Source of the DNA: 73-13 sp035556075
Lineage (GTDB): Bacteria; Actinomycetota; Actinomycetes; Actinomycetales; Microbacteriaceae
Length of the DNA stretch: 64,000 nucleotides
Assembly (NCBI GenBank): GCA_035556075.1
Contig: DATMFQ010000047.1
Coordinates: forward strand, 1-64,000
Direction of reading: 5' to 3'
Positions 33,141 to 42,662 of the stretch are shown one piece after another. Each line of letters opens with the position of its first letter. Within the stretch, counting starts at the first letter, position 1. A model generated the notes under the pieces. The model made no database searches, was not told the DNA's origin, and saw only the letters and a list, made by a program, of their open reading frames with translations. The translations under genes and the position numbers were made by a program.

Positions 33141-33818
33141 ATGCACGGCCTCGCCTCGATGATCGACCACACGCTACTCAAGCCGGAGGCGACCGGGGAC
33201 GACCTGCGGGCGCTCGTCGCGGAGGCCATCGAGCTCGGCACGTACTCCGTGTGCGTCTCGCCGTCGAAGGTCACGTATGCGAAGGCGGCGATCCCCGCGG
33301 GCAGCGGCCTCAAGCTCGCCGCCGTCGCGGGCTTCCCGAGCGGCGCCCATCGCTCCGAGGTGAAGGCGCTCGAGGCGCGGCTCGCGGTCGAGGACGGCGC
33401 TGACGAGATCGACATGGTCATTAAGGTGGCCGCCGCGATCGTCGGCCGTGACGATGTCGTCGAGTCCGACATTCGTGCCGTCCGCGACGCGGTGCCAGGC
33501 ACCCTGCTCAAGGTCATCATCGAGTCCGCCGTGCTCACCGACGAGCAGATCGTCGCGGTGTGCCAGGCTGCGGAACGCGCTGGCGCCGACTACGTGAAGA
33601 CGAGCACCGGCTTCCACCCCGCCGGTGGCGCGAGCGTGCATGCCGTCCAGCTCATGCGCAGGACCGTCGGCGACCGCCTCGGGGTCAAGGCCTCCGGCGG
33701 CATCCGGGACCGGGCCACTGCGGAGGCGATGATCGCGGCAGGCGCGAGCCGTCTCGGTGTCTCCGGCTCCCGTGCCGTCCTCGGCGGCGCTCCCGCGGAT
33801 GCCGCGGGCACGTACTGA
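33141..33818 (+). CDS. deoC: Deoxyribose-phosphate aldolase
   Basis: 225 aa. Starts MIDHTLLKPEAT, the DeoC N-terminal signature, and has the Schiff-base Lys in GADYVKTSTGF plus the second Lys in GVKASGGIRD. Splits 2-deoxyribose-5-phosphate into glyceraldehyde-3-phosphate and acetaldehyde in deoxynucleoside catabolism. No terminator is obvious after it; the next 440 nt hold a decayed permease gene. Confidence 0.94.
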   Translation: MHGLASMIDHTLLKPEATGDDLRALVAEAIELGTYSVCVSPSKVTYAKAAIPAGSGLKLAAVAGFPSGAHRSEVKALEARLAVEDGADEIDMVIKVAAAIVGRDDVVESDIRAVRDAVPGTLLKVIIESAVLTDEQIVAVCQAAERAGADYVKTSTGFHPAGGASVHAVQLMRRTVGDRLGVKASGGIRDRATAEAMIAAGASRLGVSGSRAVLGGAPADAAGTY

Positions 33819-33886
33819 CCCGCGCGTCGCGGACACTCGGGCCGTCCCCAGGGGCGGGAGGCGGCGCGCACCGGTAGCGTCGCGGC

Positions 33887-34240
33887 GTGACGGTTTTCCG
33901 CCGCGTGATGCAGATCCGCTGGCTCCTCGTCGTGGCGGCACTGGACTGTCGGCCGCGGCACCGTGACCAACGACGTGACCCTGACCGGCTCCATCGCCGC
34001 GAACGCGGCAGCGCATTCGCGAGATCGGCATCCGGCGCGCATTCGGCGCGAGCGCGAGCCGGGTGTTCTTCGCCGTCATGCTCGAGTCGGTCGTCGCGAC
34101 CGTCGTCGCGGGCTTCGTCGGCATCGTGCTCGCGATCATCCTGGTGCGCAACGAATTCGTCATGCAGTACATCGCTCCGAGGCTCACTGATATCCCGCCG
34201 TTCCCCGGGGAGGTGCGTCGCTCCCGTGGCGGGCGGGGCC
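33887..34240 (+). pseudogene. Remnant of an FtsX/MacB-type ABC transporter permease
   Basis: The translated pieces are in different frames. From GTG 33887: TVFRRVMQIRWLLVVAA, which looks like a permease N-terminus, then a frame break. From about 34010 in another frame: REIGIRRAFGASASRVFF followed by a hydrophobic helix (SVVATVVAGFVGIVLAIILV). That second block is the hallmark of the FtsX-domain C-terminus of MacB-like permeases. The central several hundred residues, including the large extracytoplasmic domain, are missing. A TAGCGT box 6 nt before the GTG survives as a leaderless promoter. No ATPase partner is nearby. Internal deletion plus frameshift is the simplest reading. Confidence 0.72.
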
Positions 34241-34247
34241 CGCGAGT

Positions 34248-34259
34248 TACCGTCGAGAC
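34248..34259 (+). promoter_or_regulatory. Leaderless-type promoter of ftsK
   Basis: TACCGT at 34248-34253, then 6 nt to the ATG. It lies inside the tail of the decayed permease. Confidence 0.45.
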
Positions 34260-36959
34260 ATGGCTTCGGGCACCTCGTCGCGGTCGCGTGCGCGCACTGG
34301 CAAGAGCGCCGCGTCGTCGCGTGGTCGGCAGGCGACCGCGGCGACGAAGCGCTACCCAGTGACGAATGCGGCACCCCAGGAGCGACCAGGCCCGCTCGTC
34401 ACGCTGTGGCTCGGCATGGCGCATGGCGTCGGCGCGCTGTTCCGCATGTTCGACAAGGAGTCGCTCGCCCGTGAGGAGCGCCGTGACGGGCTGCCCTTCT
34501 TCCTCGTGCTGCTGGCGCTCGCGGGCATGGTCGTCGAGTGGTTCCTGCCGTTCGACTCGGTTGCGCAGGTGCTGCACGACTGGACGTTCGGGCTGCTGAT
34601 CGGTCGGCTCGCCGCGGCCATGCCGGTCGTCTTCATCCTGTTCGCCGCCTGGCTCTTCCGGCATCCCTCGAGCGTGCACGACAACTCACGGATCGGCATC
34701 GGCCTCGTGGTCCTGCTGCTGTCGATTGCGGGCCTGTGCCACCTGTTCACCGGCGAGGCGGCCCCGCCGGACATTGCGGGGCTTGGTGACTCGGGCGGCA
34801 TCCTCGGCTGGCTCATCGTGTGGCCGGCCGCGCAGCTCGGCCTCCAGGTCGTCGCGATCCCGCTGCTCATCGTCGGCGCGCTCCTCGGGGCGCTCATCAT
34901 CACGAAGACGCCGCCGAACCGCATTGGGCGTCGCCTCCGGGACGGCTACGAGTACCTGTTCGGCGCGGTGGCCACGGGGGAGAGGTCGGTAGCGGCCGAT
35001 GACGACGGACTGCCCGAGGTGGGGACCCTCGGCGACCTCGGCCTCGACGATGACGGCGGTGACGAGCACGTCCCGTGGTGGCGGCGGGGGCGAGGGAAGT
35101 CGTCACATGAGCCCGCATTCGACTCACCACTGGTCACGGGTGGCCAGACGGAGCAGCTCGATGCCGCGACCGCCGCGACCGAGGTGCTCGGCCAGGAGGC
35201 GTGGAGCCTCGGCGGTGTCGAGGCACTCGAGCAGGAGCTCGACGGGATCGAGGACGCCGTGCGCCGGGCGACCGGCGAGGTCCCTCCGCAGTCGGGCGCC
35301 ACGCCGGTGCGGGTCGAGCCCGGCGAGGCCGCTGCAGCGCCCGTGACGGACCGGCCGCAGCCGCCGCGGGCCTACCGGCTCCCATCGCCGCAGCTGCTCG
35401 TCGCCGGCACCCCACCGAAGGCGAAGTCAGCGGCGAATGACGACATCGTGCGGGCGATCACGGGCGTGCTCGAGCAATTCAAGGTGCATGCCAACGTCGT
35501 CGGGTACAGCCGCGGGCCCTCCGTGACGCGGTACGAGCTCGAGCTCGGCACCGGGGTCAAGGTCGAGGCCGTCACGGCACTCGCGAAGAACATCGCCTAC
35601 GCCGTCGCCTCCAACGAGGTGAGCATCCTCAGCCCGATCCCTGGTAAGTCCGCGATCGGCATCGAGATCCCGAACAAGGATCGCGAGATCGTCTCGCTCG
35701 GTGACGTGCTGCGCTCCTCGGTCGCGGCCAAGAGCGACCACCCGATGACAATCGGGCTCGGCAAGGATGTCGAGGGCGGCTTCGTCGTGGCGAACCTCGC
35801 GAAGATGCCGCACCTCCTCGTCGCCGGCGCGACGGGCGCAGGCAAGTCGTCATTCATCAACTCGATGATCACCTCGATCCTCATGCGCGCGAAGCCCGCT
35901 GAGGTCCGCATGGTGCTGATCGACCCGAAGCGCGTTGAGCTCGCGATCTACGCGGGTGTCCCGCACCTCATCACCCCGATCATCACCAACGCGAAGAAGG
36001 CCGCGGAGGCGCTCGCGTGGGTGGTGAAGGAGATGGACATGCGCTACGACGACCTCGCGGCGTTCGGCTTCCGGCACATCGACGACTTCAACCGCGCGGT
36101 CGCCGAGGGCAGCATCGAGCTGCCGGTCGGCTCGGAGCGCAAGCTCACCCCGTACCCGTACCTGCTCGTCGTCGTCGACGAGCTCGCCGACCTCATGATG
36201 GTCGCCCCCCGCGATGTCGAGGACTCGATCGTGCGGATCACACAGCTCGCCCGGGCGGCCGGCATCCACCTCGTCCTCGCGACGCAGCGCCCGTCGGTCA
36301 ACGTCGTCACCGGCATCATCAAGGCGAATGTGCCGAGCCGGCTCGCCTTCTCCGTCGCCTCGATGATGGACTCGCGGGTCATCCTCGATGAGCAGGGGGC
36401 GGAGAAGCTCATCGGGCAGGGCGACGGGCTCTTCCTCCCGATGGGCGCCTCGAAGGCGACCCGCGTGCAGGGCGCCTGGGTGTCGGAGTCGGAGATTCAC
36501 GCCGTCGTCAAGCACGTCGTCGCGCAGGCCCGTCCCGAGTACCGCGAGGACGTCGAGGCGGTGGCTGAGCGCCGGGAGATCGACGCGGACATCGGCGACG
36601 ACCTCGACCTGCTGCTGCAGGCCGTCGAGCTCGTGGTCTCCTCGCAGTTCGGCTCGACGTCGATGCTGCAGCGCAAGCTGCGTGTCGGCTTCGCGAAGGC
36701 CGGTCGGCTCATGGATCTCATGGAGTCGCGCGACATCGTCGGGCCCTCGGAGGGCTCGAAGGCCCGGGATGTGCTCGTCGTACCGGAGCAGCTCGCCGCG
36801 ACGCTCGACGCGATTCGTGGCGGCGGGCCGATGCCGGGCAGTCAGGACGCGGGGCCCGGACAGTCAGCCCTCGATCCGGTCGAGGCGCAGTTCGAGGGCC
36901 TGCCGACGGTCGAGGATGACGGCGGCGAGGACGCCTGGCCGCTGACCGGCCGCGACTAG
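34260..36959 (+). CDS. ftsK: DNA translocase FtsK/SpoIIIE family
   Basis: 899 aa. A basic Ser/Arg-rich N-terminus (about 40 residues), about four to five transmembrane helices to residue 220, an acidic linker, then the motor: beta domain from about residue 380, Walker A LLVAGATGAGKSSF, Walker B YLLVVVDELADLMM, and a C-terminal winged-helix gamma domain (SSQFGSTSMLQRKLRVGFAKAGRLMDLME). Pumps chromosomal DNA at the septum and helps dimer resolution. The linker is shorter than in E. coli FtsK, as usual in actinobacteria. Gene order ftsK-pgsA-cinA is conserved. Confidence 0.95.
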   Translation: MASGTSSRSRARTGKSAASSRGRQATAATKRYPVTNAAPQERPGPLVTLWLGMAHGVGALFRMFDKESLAREERRDGLPFFLVLLALAGMVVEWFLPFDSVAQVLHDWTFGLLIGRLAAAMPVVFILFAAWLFRHPSSVHDNSRIGIGLVVLLLSIAGLCHLFTGEAAPPDIAGLGDSGGILGWLIVWPAAQLGLQVVAIPLLIVGALLGALIITKTPPNRIGRRLRDGYEYLFGAVATGERSVAADDDGLPEVGTLGDLGLDDDGGDEHVPWWRRGRGKSSHEPAFDSPLVTGGQTEQLDAATAATEVLGQEAWSLGGVEALEQELDGIEDAVRRATGEVPPQSGATPVRVEPGEAAAAPVTDRPQPPRAYRLPSPQLLVAGTPPKAKSAANDDIVRAITGVLEQFKVHANVVGYSRGPSVTRYELELGTGVKVEAVTALAKNIAYAVASNEVSILSPIPGKSAIGIEIPNKDREIVSLGDVLRSSVAAKSDHPMTIGLGKDVEGGFVVANLAKMPHLLVAGATGAGKSSFINSMITSILMRAKPAEVRMVLIDPKRVELAIYAGVPHLITPIITNAKKAAEALAWVVKEMDMRYDDLAAFGFRHIDDFNRAVAEGSIELPVGSERKLTPYPYLLVVVDELADLMMVAPRDVEDSIVRITQLARAAGIHLVLATQRPSVNVVTGIIKANVPSRLAFSVASMMDSRVILDEQGAEKLIGQGDGLFLPMGASKATRVQGAWVSESEIHAVVKHVVAQARPEYREDVEAVAERREIDADIGDDLDLLLQAVELVVSSQFGSTSMLQRKLRVGFAKAGRLMDLMESRDIVGPSEGSKARDVLVVPEQLAATLDAIRGGGPMPGSQDAGPGQSALDPVEAQFEGLPTVEDDGGEDAWPLTGRD

Positions 36960-36968
36960 CCTGGTGTC
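36957..36968 (+). promoter_or_regulatory. Leaderless-type promoter of pgsA
   Basis: TAGCCT at 36957-36962 includes the ftsK stop codon TAG; GTG follows after 6 nt. Confidence 0.5.
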
Positions 36969-37766
36969 GTGAGCGAGACCCGCAGCCTCTGGCGGCGCAA
37001 CCCGTTGCGCGGCCGCTTCATCGCCGCGGGCGACACGCCTGTCTCGGTGCTGTGCCTGCCGAACGTCATCTCGCTCGTGCGGATCCTGCTCATCCCGGTG
37101 CTCGTGTGGCTGCTGGTCGCCGACGCGCTGCGGGAGGTGTGCACGGCGAGTATGCCGCCCGTGTGTGGCGGTGTCGTGCTGTGGCCGCTTGCGGCGCAGG
37201 ACGGTCCGCTCCGGTGGGCGGCGGCGATCGTGTTCATCGTCGCGATCGCGACGGACGCGATCGACGGCCACCTCGCGCGCAGCCGCAATCTCGGGACCGA
37301 CCTCGGGATCTTCCTCGACCCGGTCGCCGACAAGGGGATCACGGGTGCGGCGCTCATCATGCTCGCCGTCCTCGGCGAGCTGCCGTGGTGGGCGGTCGGG
37401 CTCATCCTGCTCCGCGAGGTCGGCATCACGGTGTACCGGGCGGTGGCGCTGCGTGACCGGGTCATCCCCGCCTCACGGGGCGGCAAGCTCAAGACCCTCG
37501 TCCAGGCGGTCGCCATCTCGTACTGGCTTCTGCCGTTCGCCTCGCTCGTGACCTGGGACAGCTCGGGGAACGTGACCGCCGGCAACCTCCTGCTGCTCAC
37601 CCTCGAGGCGATCCACTGGGTGTTGCTCGTCCTCGTCGTCGTCATCACGCTGTGGACCGGCATCGATTACCTCGTGCAGGGCTCGCGCGCGGCAACACGA
37701 GCCAGGAATGCGGTGCCCGCGACCTCCGGGACGGTCACCCCCGCCGCCGACGAGGACCCCGCGTGA
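36969..37766 (+). CDS. pgsA: CDP-diacylglycerol--glycerol-3-phosphate 3-phosphatidyltransferase
   Basis: 265 aa integral membrane enzyme making phosphatidylglycerophosphate. The CDP-alcohol phosphotransferase motif is intact: DGHLARSRNLGTDLGIFLD followed by PVADK (DG-x2-AR-x8-G-x3-D-x3-D). Between helix 1 and the motif there is an insert of about 20 residues (REVCTASMPPVCGGVVLW) with two cysteines that is not typical of the family. The C-terminus has a polar tail after the last helix. Overlaps cinA by 4 nt (GTGA). Confidence 0.93.
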   Translation: MSETRSLWRRNPLRGRFIAAGDTPVSVLCLPNVISLVRILLIPVLVWLLVADALREVCTASMPPVCGGVVLWPLAAQDGPLRWAAAIVFIVAIATDAIDGHLARSRNLGTDLGIFLDPVADKGITGAALIMLAVLGELPWWAVGLILLREVGITVYRAVALRDRVIPASRGGKLKTLVQAVAISYWLLPFASLVTWDSSGNVTAGNLLLLTLEAIHWVLLVLVVVITLWTGIDYLVQGSRAATRARNAVPATSGTVTPAADEDPA

Positions 37767-38257
37767 GCACGCTCGCCGCCAGCGTCATTGATGCCGCGGT
37801 GGCGCGGGGGGGCACGCTCGCCGTCGCGGAGTCACTGACGGGCGGCGCGGTGCTCTCGGCGCTCGTTGCGGTGCCAGGCGCCTCGGCCGCGCTGCGCGGC
37901 GGCGTGGTCGCCTACGCGACCGAGCTGAAGCACACGCTCCTCGACGTCCCGGCCGGGCTGCTCGCCGCCCGGGGCGCGGTCGACCCCGATGTCGCCGAGG
38001 CGATGGCGCTCGGCGTGCTGCGCCGCACGGGCGCCGAGTTCGCGGTCGCGACGACCGGGGTTGCGGGGCCCGACCCGCAGGACGGGCAGCCGGTCGGCCT
38101 CGTCTATGTCGGGATCGCCGTGGGTGGTGAGCGGCCCCGGGTCAACTCGTCTGCACATCAGTTCGACGGTGATCGCGCTGAGATTCGAGCCGCGGCGGTC
38201 GAGGCCGCCCTCGGGGCGTTGCTGACGGCCCTCGGTGAGGCGGATGCTTCGGACTGA
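37763..38257 (+). CDS. cinA: CinA-family protein, nicotinamide-nucleotide amidohydrolase domain only
   Basis: 164 aa, containing only the C-terminal CinA domain (PncC type), as usual in actinobacteria. Signature LAVAESLTGGAVLSALVAVPGAS with the catalytic Ser, and TTGVAGPDPQDGQPVGLVYVG. Deamidates NMN to nicotinate mononucleotide in pyridine nucleotide salvage. Translationally coupled to pgsA. The neighbouring clgR-recA genes make this the classic pgsA-cinA-recA block. Confidence 0.92.
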   Translation: MSTLAASVIDAAVARGGTLAVAESLTGGAVLSALVAVPGASAALRGGVVAYATELKHTLLDVPAGLLAARGAVDPDVAEAMALGVLRRTGAEFAVATTGVAGPDPQDGQPVGLVYVGIAVGGERPRVNSSAHQFDGDRAEIRAAAVEAALGALLTALGEADASD

Positions 38258-38386
38258 GGCGGGTGTCGCATTCGTCGCCGTAGCAATCGCGCAGGCACCG
38301 TGAGCTCGCAGGTCCGCGCGGAATACCGCTCAACCCGGTCTGGTTACACCCCTCGACACGCCGGGTAGCGTCCAGGCGGGTGTGGT

Positions 38387-38392
38387 TAGAGT
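38387..38392 (+). promoter_or_regulatory. Candidate -10 element of the clgR-like gene
   Basis: TAGAGT, 29 nt before the ATG, with a separate TAGCGT at 38366-38371 further up. A GGGAGG Shine-Dalgarno follows, so this gene is leadered, unlike many neighbours. Confidence 0.35.
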
Positions 38393-38421
38393 AGGGATCT
38401 GTCCGAAGCAGGGAGGTCACG

Positions 38422-38856
38422 ATGGTCCTAATGCGACACGAGATCGGCGACGTGCTCCGTGACGTGCGCCTGCAGAAGGGGCAGACCCTTCGCCAGGTGG
38501 CGGGACGGGCGTCGGTCGCCCTCGGCTACCTCAGCGAGGTCGAGCGTGGCCAGAAGGAGGCGTCGAGCGAGATCCTCGCCTCGGTCGCCGAGGCACTCGA
38601 CACCCCCATCTCGGCCATTCTCGGTGAGGTGAGCCAGCGTCTCGCAGTGCTTGAGGGTGTCGCGGTCCCGTCGCGGGCGATCTCCGCCGCGGCGCTCGAG
38701 GCGATCCCGGTGCTGCCGACCCCGACGATTCCGGACGCGGTCCCCGCGGAGCTCATGGCCGAGTTCGATCCGACCTTTGGTGCCGACTACCGGGGCGATC
38801 TCGACGAGGAGCTGCGCGCCGAGTTCGACCTCGACGCGGAGCTCGCCTCGCACTGA
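38422..38856 (+). CDS. clgR: XRE-family transcriptional regulator, ClgR-like
   Basis: 144 aa. HTH_3 domain in the first 70 residues (QTLRQVAGRASVALGYLSEVERGQKEAS), then an Ala/Pro-rich linker and an acidic C-terminal tail (DLDEELRAEFDLDAELASH). By position between cinA and DUF3046-recA it matches the actinobacterial activator of clp protease and recX genes. GGGAGG 5 nt before the ATG supports the start. In studied relatives ClgR is itself degraded by ClpP; the acidic tail here is compatible with this but does not prove it. Confidence 0.85.
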   Translation: MVLMRHEIGDVLRDVRLQKGQTLRQVAGRASVALGYLSEVERGQKEASSEILASVAEALDTPISAILGEVSQRLAVLEGVAVPSRAISAAALEAIPVLPTPTIPDAVPAELMAEFDPTFGADYRGDLDEELRAEFDLDAELASH

Positions 38857-38880
38857 GCCTGCATCCTCAGGACGACACGA

Positions 38881-39105
38881 ATGCGCGCTCGCGAGTTCCG
38901 TCACGCCGTCGAGGCGGAGTTCGCTGGCCGGGGGGATGCGCTGCTGCATGACCTCGTGCTCGGGGAGCTCGCGGGGCGCACCGCCCGCGAGGCGCTCGAC
39001 GCCGGGGTGCCCGCCCAGGAGGTGTGGCTCGCGCTGTGTCGCGCCGCCGGGGTGCCGCCCGAGCGGTGGCACGGGGTGGGGCTGCTCGAGCCGCGGGAGC
39101 GCTGA
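38881..39105 (+). CDS. DUF3046 family protein
   Basis: 74 aa, single small domain. Sequence MRAREFRHAVEAEFAG...DLVLGELAGRTAREALDAG...VWLALCRAAGVPPERWHG matches the DUF3046 family found between the clgR and recA genes of most actinobacteria. Function unknown. 24 nt after the clgR-like gene, probably co-transcribed. Confidence 0.88.
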   Translation: MRAREFRHAVEAEFAGRGDALLHDLVLGELAGRTAREALDAGVPAQEVWLALCRAAGVPPERWHGVGLLEPRER

Positions 39106-39421
39106 GCGCCATTGTGCTGGCGCCGTGCTTGGGCGTCGCGGCACTGGTCGCAGTTCCGGCGACACGCCGTCAGCATCGTCTCGAAACTGTGTTCGAACTT
39201 CGCTAAGTTGAGTGCATCGCAGTAATCGAATATCGGTGCTTCTCCACAATCCGCCAGTCACTGCCGACCGATGTCGGTGGCCCGGCGTAGCGTGACCTGC
39301 AGCATCACTCGAGCCCTTGTCGGAAGGGACTCGGGGCCGGATCGGGCAGCAACTCGGACCGGACCGACGCACCGCCGGCAGCCTATGGGCAGCCACCTCA
39401 CGACCGGACAAGGAACACATC
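39106..39421 (+). promoter_or_regulatory. recA regulatory gap (316 nt)
   Basis: No gene is seen here. It contains the LexA box at 39181-39196, a TAAGTT -10 candidate at 39204-39209 and a second TAGCGT at 39285-39290. If the first promoter is used, recA has a leader of about 200 nt. Confidence 0.5.
39181..39196. promoter_or_regulatory. LexA (SOS) box of recA
   Basis: TCGAAACTGTGTTCGA: arms TCGAA / TTCGA around 6 nt, one mismatch from the actinobacterial consensus TCGAAC-N4-GTTCGA. Placed 8 nt upstream of a TAAGTT -10 element, as expected for repression. Confidence 0.8.
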
Positions 39422-40504
<1,083 letters not shown>

Positions 40505-40508
40505 CGGC

Positions 40509-41111
40509 ATGGTGCGCCAGCATGGTCGCGGTGAACCCGGGGGTGACCGGCTCGCGCCGGTCACCCCGATCCGGCCGGGTGCGTGGCGAGAGGGGCCGAG
40601 TGAGGCTCCCCGGCTCCCTGAGGCGACCGCGGACGAGCCACCGGCGTTCGCTGAGATCGAGGAAGCCTCCCTCAAAGCGTTGGGGCGCCGGAGTCTTTCG
40701 CGCCGCGAGCTCGAGCGGGCGCTGGCCCGCATCGGCTACCAGCAGCACGACATCGATGATGAGCTGGACCGACTCGAGGGCGTCGGGCTCATCGATGACT
40801 TCGCACTCGCGCAGCAACTCGTCGCACGGCTGCAGGAGCGCAAAGGGCTCGTCGGCTCCGCGATCAAGGCGGAGCTCGCCCGACGTGTGCTGCACCCGGG
40901 GGCGATCGACTACGCGATGGACCTCATCGACACGGGCGACGAGCTCGCGCAGGCGCGGGAGCTCGCCTCGGTCCGGGCCCGGCAGTACGGCCGACTCGAT
41001 GACGTCACGATTCAGCGGCGACTCACCGCCTGGCTCATGCGGCGGGGATTCTCCTCGTCGGCGGTGCGCTCCGCTGTCGACGCGGCGATCGCGGAGCTGC
41101 GCACCGCCTGA
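40509..41111 (+). CDS. recX: Regulatory protein RecX
   Basis: 200 aa. An unstructured, Pro/Gly-rich N-terminus of about 45 residues is followed by three RecX three-helix repeats (LKALGRRSLSRRELERALARIGY; FALAQQLVARLQERKGLV; RQYGRLDDVTIQRRLTAWLMRRGF). Binds RecA filaments and limits their activity. Directly downstream of recA as in other actinobacteria, so co-induced with it. Confidence 0.92.
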   Translation: MVRQHGRGEPGGDRLAPVTPIRPGAWREGPSEAPRLPEATADEPPAFAEIEEASLKALGRRSLSRRELERALARIGYQQHDIDDELDRLEGVGLIDDFALAQQLVARLQERKGLVGSAIKAELARRVLHPGAIDYAMDLIDTGDELAQARELASVRARQYGRLDDVTIQRRLTAWLMRRGFSSSAVRSAVDAAIAELRTA

Positions 41112-41168
41112 TCGGGGCTGCGCAGTGCTCGGATTGCCTGTGGTCACCTGCTTCCAAGTGGCCCCACG

Positions 41169-41180
41169 TAGAATTCCCGC
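41169..41180 (+). promoter_or_regulatory. Leaderless-type promoter of miaB
   Basis: TAGAAT at 41169-41174, then 6 nt to the ATG; no Shine-Dalgarno. Confidence 0.55.
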
Positions 41181-42662
41181 ATGACCGTGGCAGAGCGAAC
41201 TCGCAGCTACGAGGTGCGGACCTTCGGGTGCCAGATGAATGCGCATGACTCAGAGCGCCTCGGCGGATCCCTGGAGAGCGCCGGGTACGTGCGCGCTCCC
41301 GACGGCGAGGCCGACATCGTCGTCATCAACACCTGTGCTGTGCGGGAGAACGCCGACAACCGGCTCTACGGCCTCCTTGGCCACCTTGCCCAGGCGAAGC
41401 GCGAGCACCCGGACATGCAGATCGCCGTCGGCGGCTGCCTCGCGCAGAAGGATAAGGACGTCATCGTCCAGCGCGCCCCCTGGGTCGACGTCGTCTTCGG
41501 CACCCACAACATGGGGTCCCTCCCCGCGCTGCTCGATCGCGCTCGGCACAACCACGAGGCGCAGGTCGAGATCCTCGAATCCCTCGAGGTCTTCCCCTCG
41601 ACGCTGCCGACGAAGCGGGAGTCCTCGCATTCGGCCTGGGTCTCCATCTCGGTCGGCTGCAACAACACGTGCACTTTCTGCATCGTGCCGGCGCTGCGCG
41701 GTAAGGAGCGGGACCGGCGCCCCGGCGACATCCTTGCCGAGATCGAAGCCGTCGTCGCCGACGGTGCGATCGAGGTGACGCTGCTCGGCCAGAACGTGAA
41801 CTCCTACGGTGTGGAGTTCGGTGACCGTCTCGCCTTCGGCAAGCTGCTGCGCGCCGCGGGTCAGGTGCCGGGGCTCGAGCGGCTGCGCTTCACGAGCCCG
41901 CACCCCGCCGCATTCACCGACGACGTCATCGAGGCGATGGCCGAGACCCCCGCCGTCATGCCGCAGCTCCACATGCCCCTGCAGTCCGGATCGGACCGCA
42001 TCCTCAAGGCGATGCGTCGCTCCTACCGCTCCACGCGGTTCCTCGGCATCCTCGACCGGGTGCGCGCCGCGATTCCACACGCGGCGATCTCCACCGACGT
42101 CATCGTCGGCTTCCCCGGAGAGACGGAGGAGGACTTCCAGGAGACGCTCCGCGTCGTCGAGCAGGCGCGGTTCGCGAGCGCGTACACCTTCCAGTACTCG
42201 ATCCGTCCCGGGACACCGGCCGCGACGCTGCCCGACCAGGTGCCGAAGGCCGTCGTGCAGGAGCGCTACGAGCGGCTCGTGCAGTTGCAGGAGCGCATCA
42301 CGCTCGAGGAGAACGAACAACTCGTCGGCCGCGAGGTCGAGGTGCTTGTCACGGAGGACGAGGGGCGCAAGCATGCGGCCACGCGCCGCCGCTCCGGTCG
42401 TGGTGAGGACGCCCGGCTCGTCCACTTCGAGGTGCCCGAGGGATCCCCGGTGCCGCGGCCCGGCGACATGGTCCGGGTCGAGATCACCCACGCGGCGCCG
42501 CACCACCTCATCGCTGACTCGATCGATGGCGCGCCGCTGCGCATTCGTCGCACGCGCTCCGGTGACGCCTGGGAGCGGGCCGCGAGCGGCGGACACGGTC
42601 ACGACCACGGCGCCACGGTGGCGCCGGGGCCCGTGTCGCTCGGCCTGCCTGTCGTGCGGTGA
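41181..42662 (+). CDS. miaB: tRNA (N6-isopentenyl adenosine(37)-C2)-methylthiotransferase
   Basis: 493 aa radical SAM enzyme. UPF0004 domain with three Cys (FGCQMNAHDSERL, NTCAVREN, GGCLAQKD), radical SAM cluster VGCNNTCTFCIVP, and a TRAM domain near residues 375-445. Converts i6A37 to ms2i6A37 in tRNAs reading UNN codons. The C-terminal about 40 residues (GGHGHDHGATVAPG) are a His/Gly-rich tail beyond the family core. Overlaps miaA by 4 nt (GTGA), so both steps of one modification are co-translated. Confidence 0.96.
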   Translation: MTVAERTRSYEVRTFGCQMNAHDSERLGGSLESAGYVRAPDGEADIVVINTCAVRENADNRLYGLLGHLAQAKREHPDMQIAVGGCLAQKDKDVIVQRAPWVDVVFGTHNMGSLPALLDRARHNHEAQVEILESLEVFPSTLPTKRESSHSAWVSISVGCNNTCTFCIVPALRGKERDRRPGDILAEIEAVVADGAIEVTLLGQNVNSYGVEFGDRLAFGKLLRAAGQVPGLERLRFTSPHPAAFTDDVIEAMAETPAVMPQLHMPLQSGSDRILKAMRRSYRSTRFLGILDRVRAAIPHAAISTDVIVGFPGETEEDFQETLRVVEQARFASAYTFQYSIRPGTPAATLPDQVPKAVVQERYERLVQLQERITLEENEQLVGREVEVLVTEDEGRKHAATRRRSGRGEDARLVHFEVPEGSPVPRPGDMVRVEITHAAPHHLIADSIDGAPLRIRRTRSGDAWERAASGGHGHDHGATVAPGPVSLGLPVVR

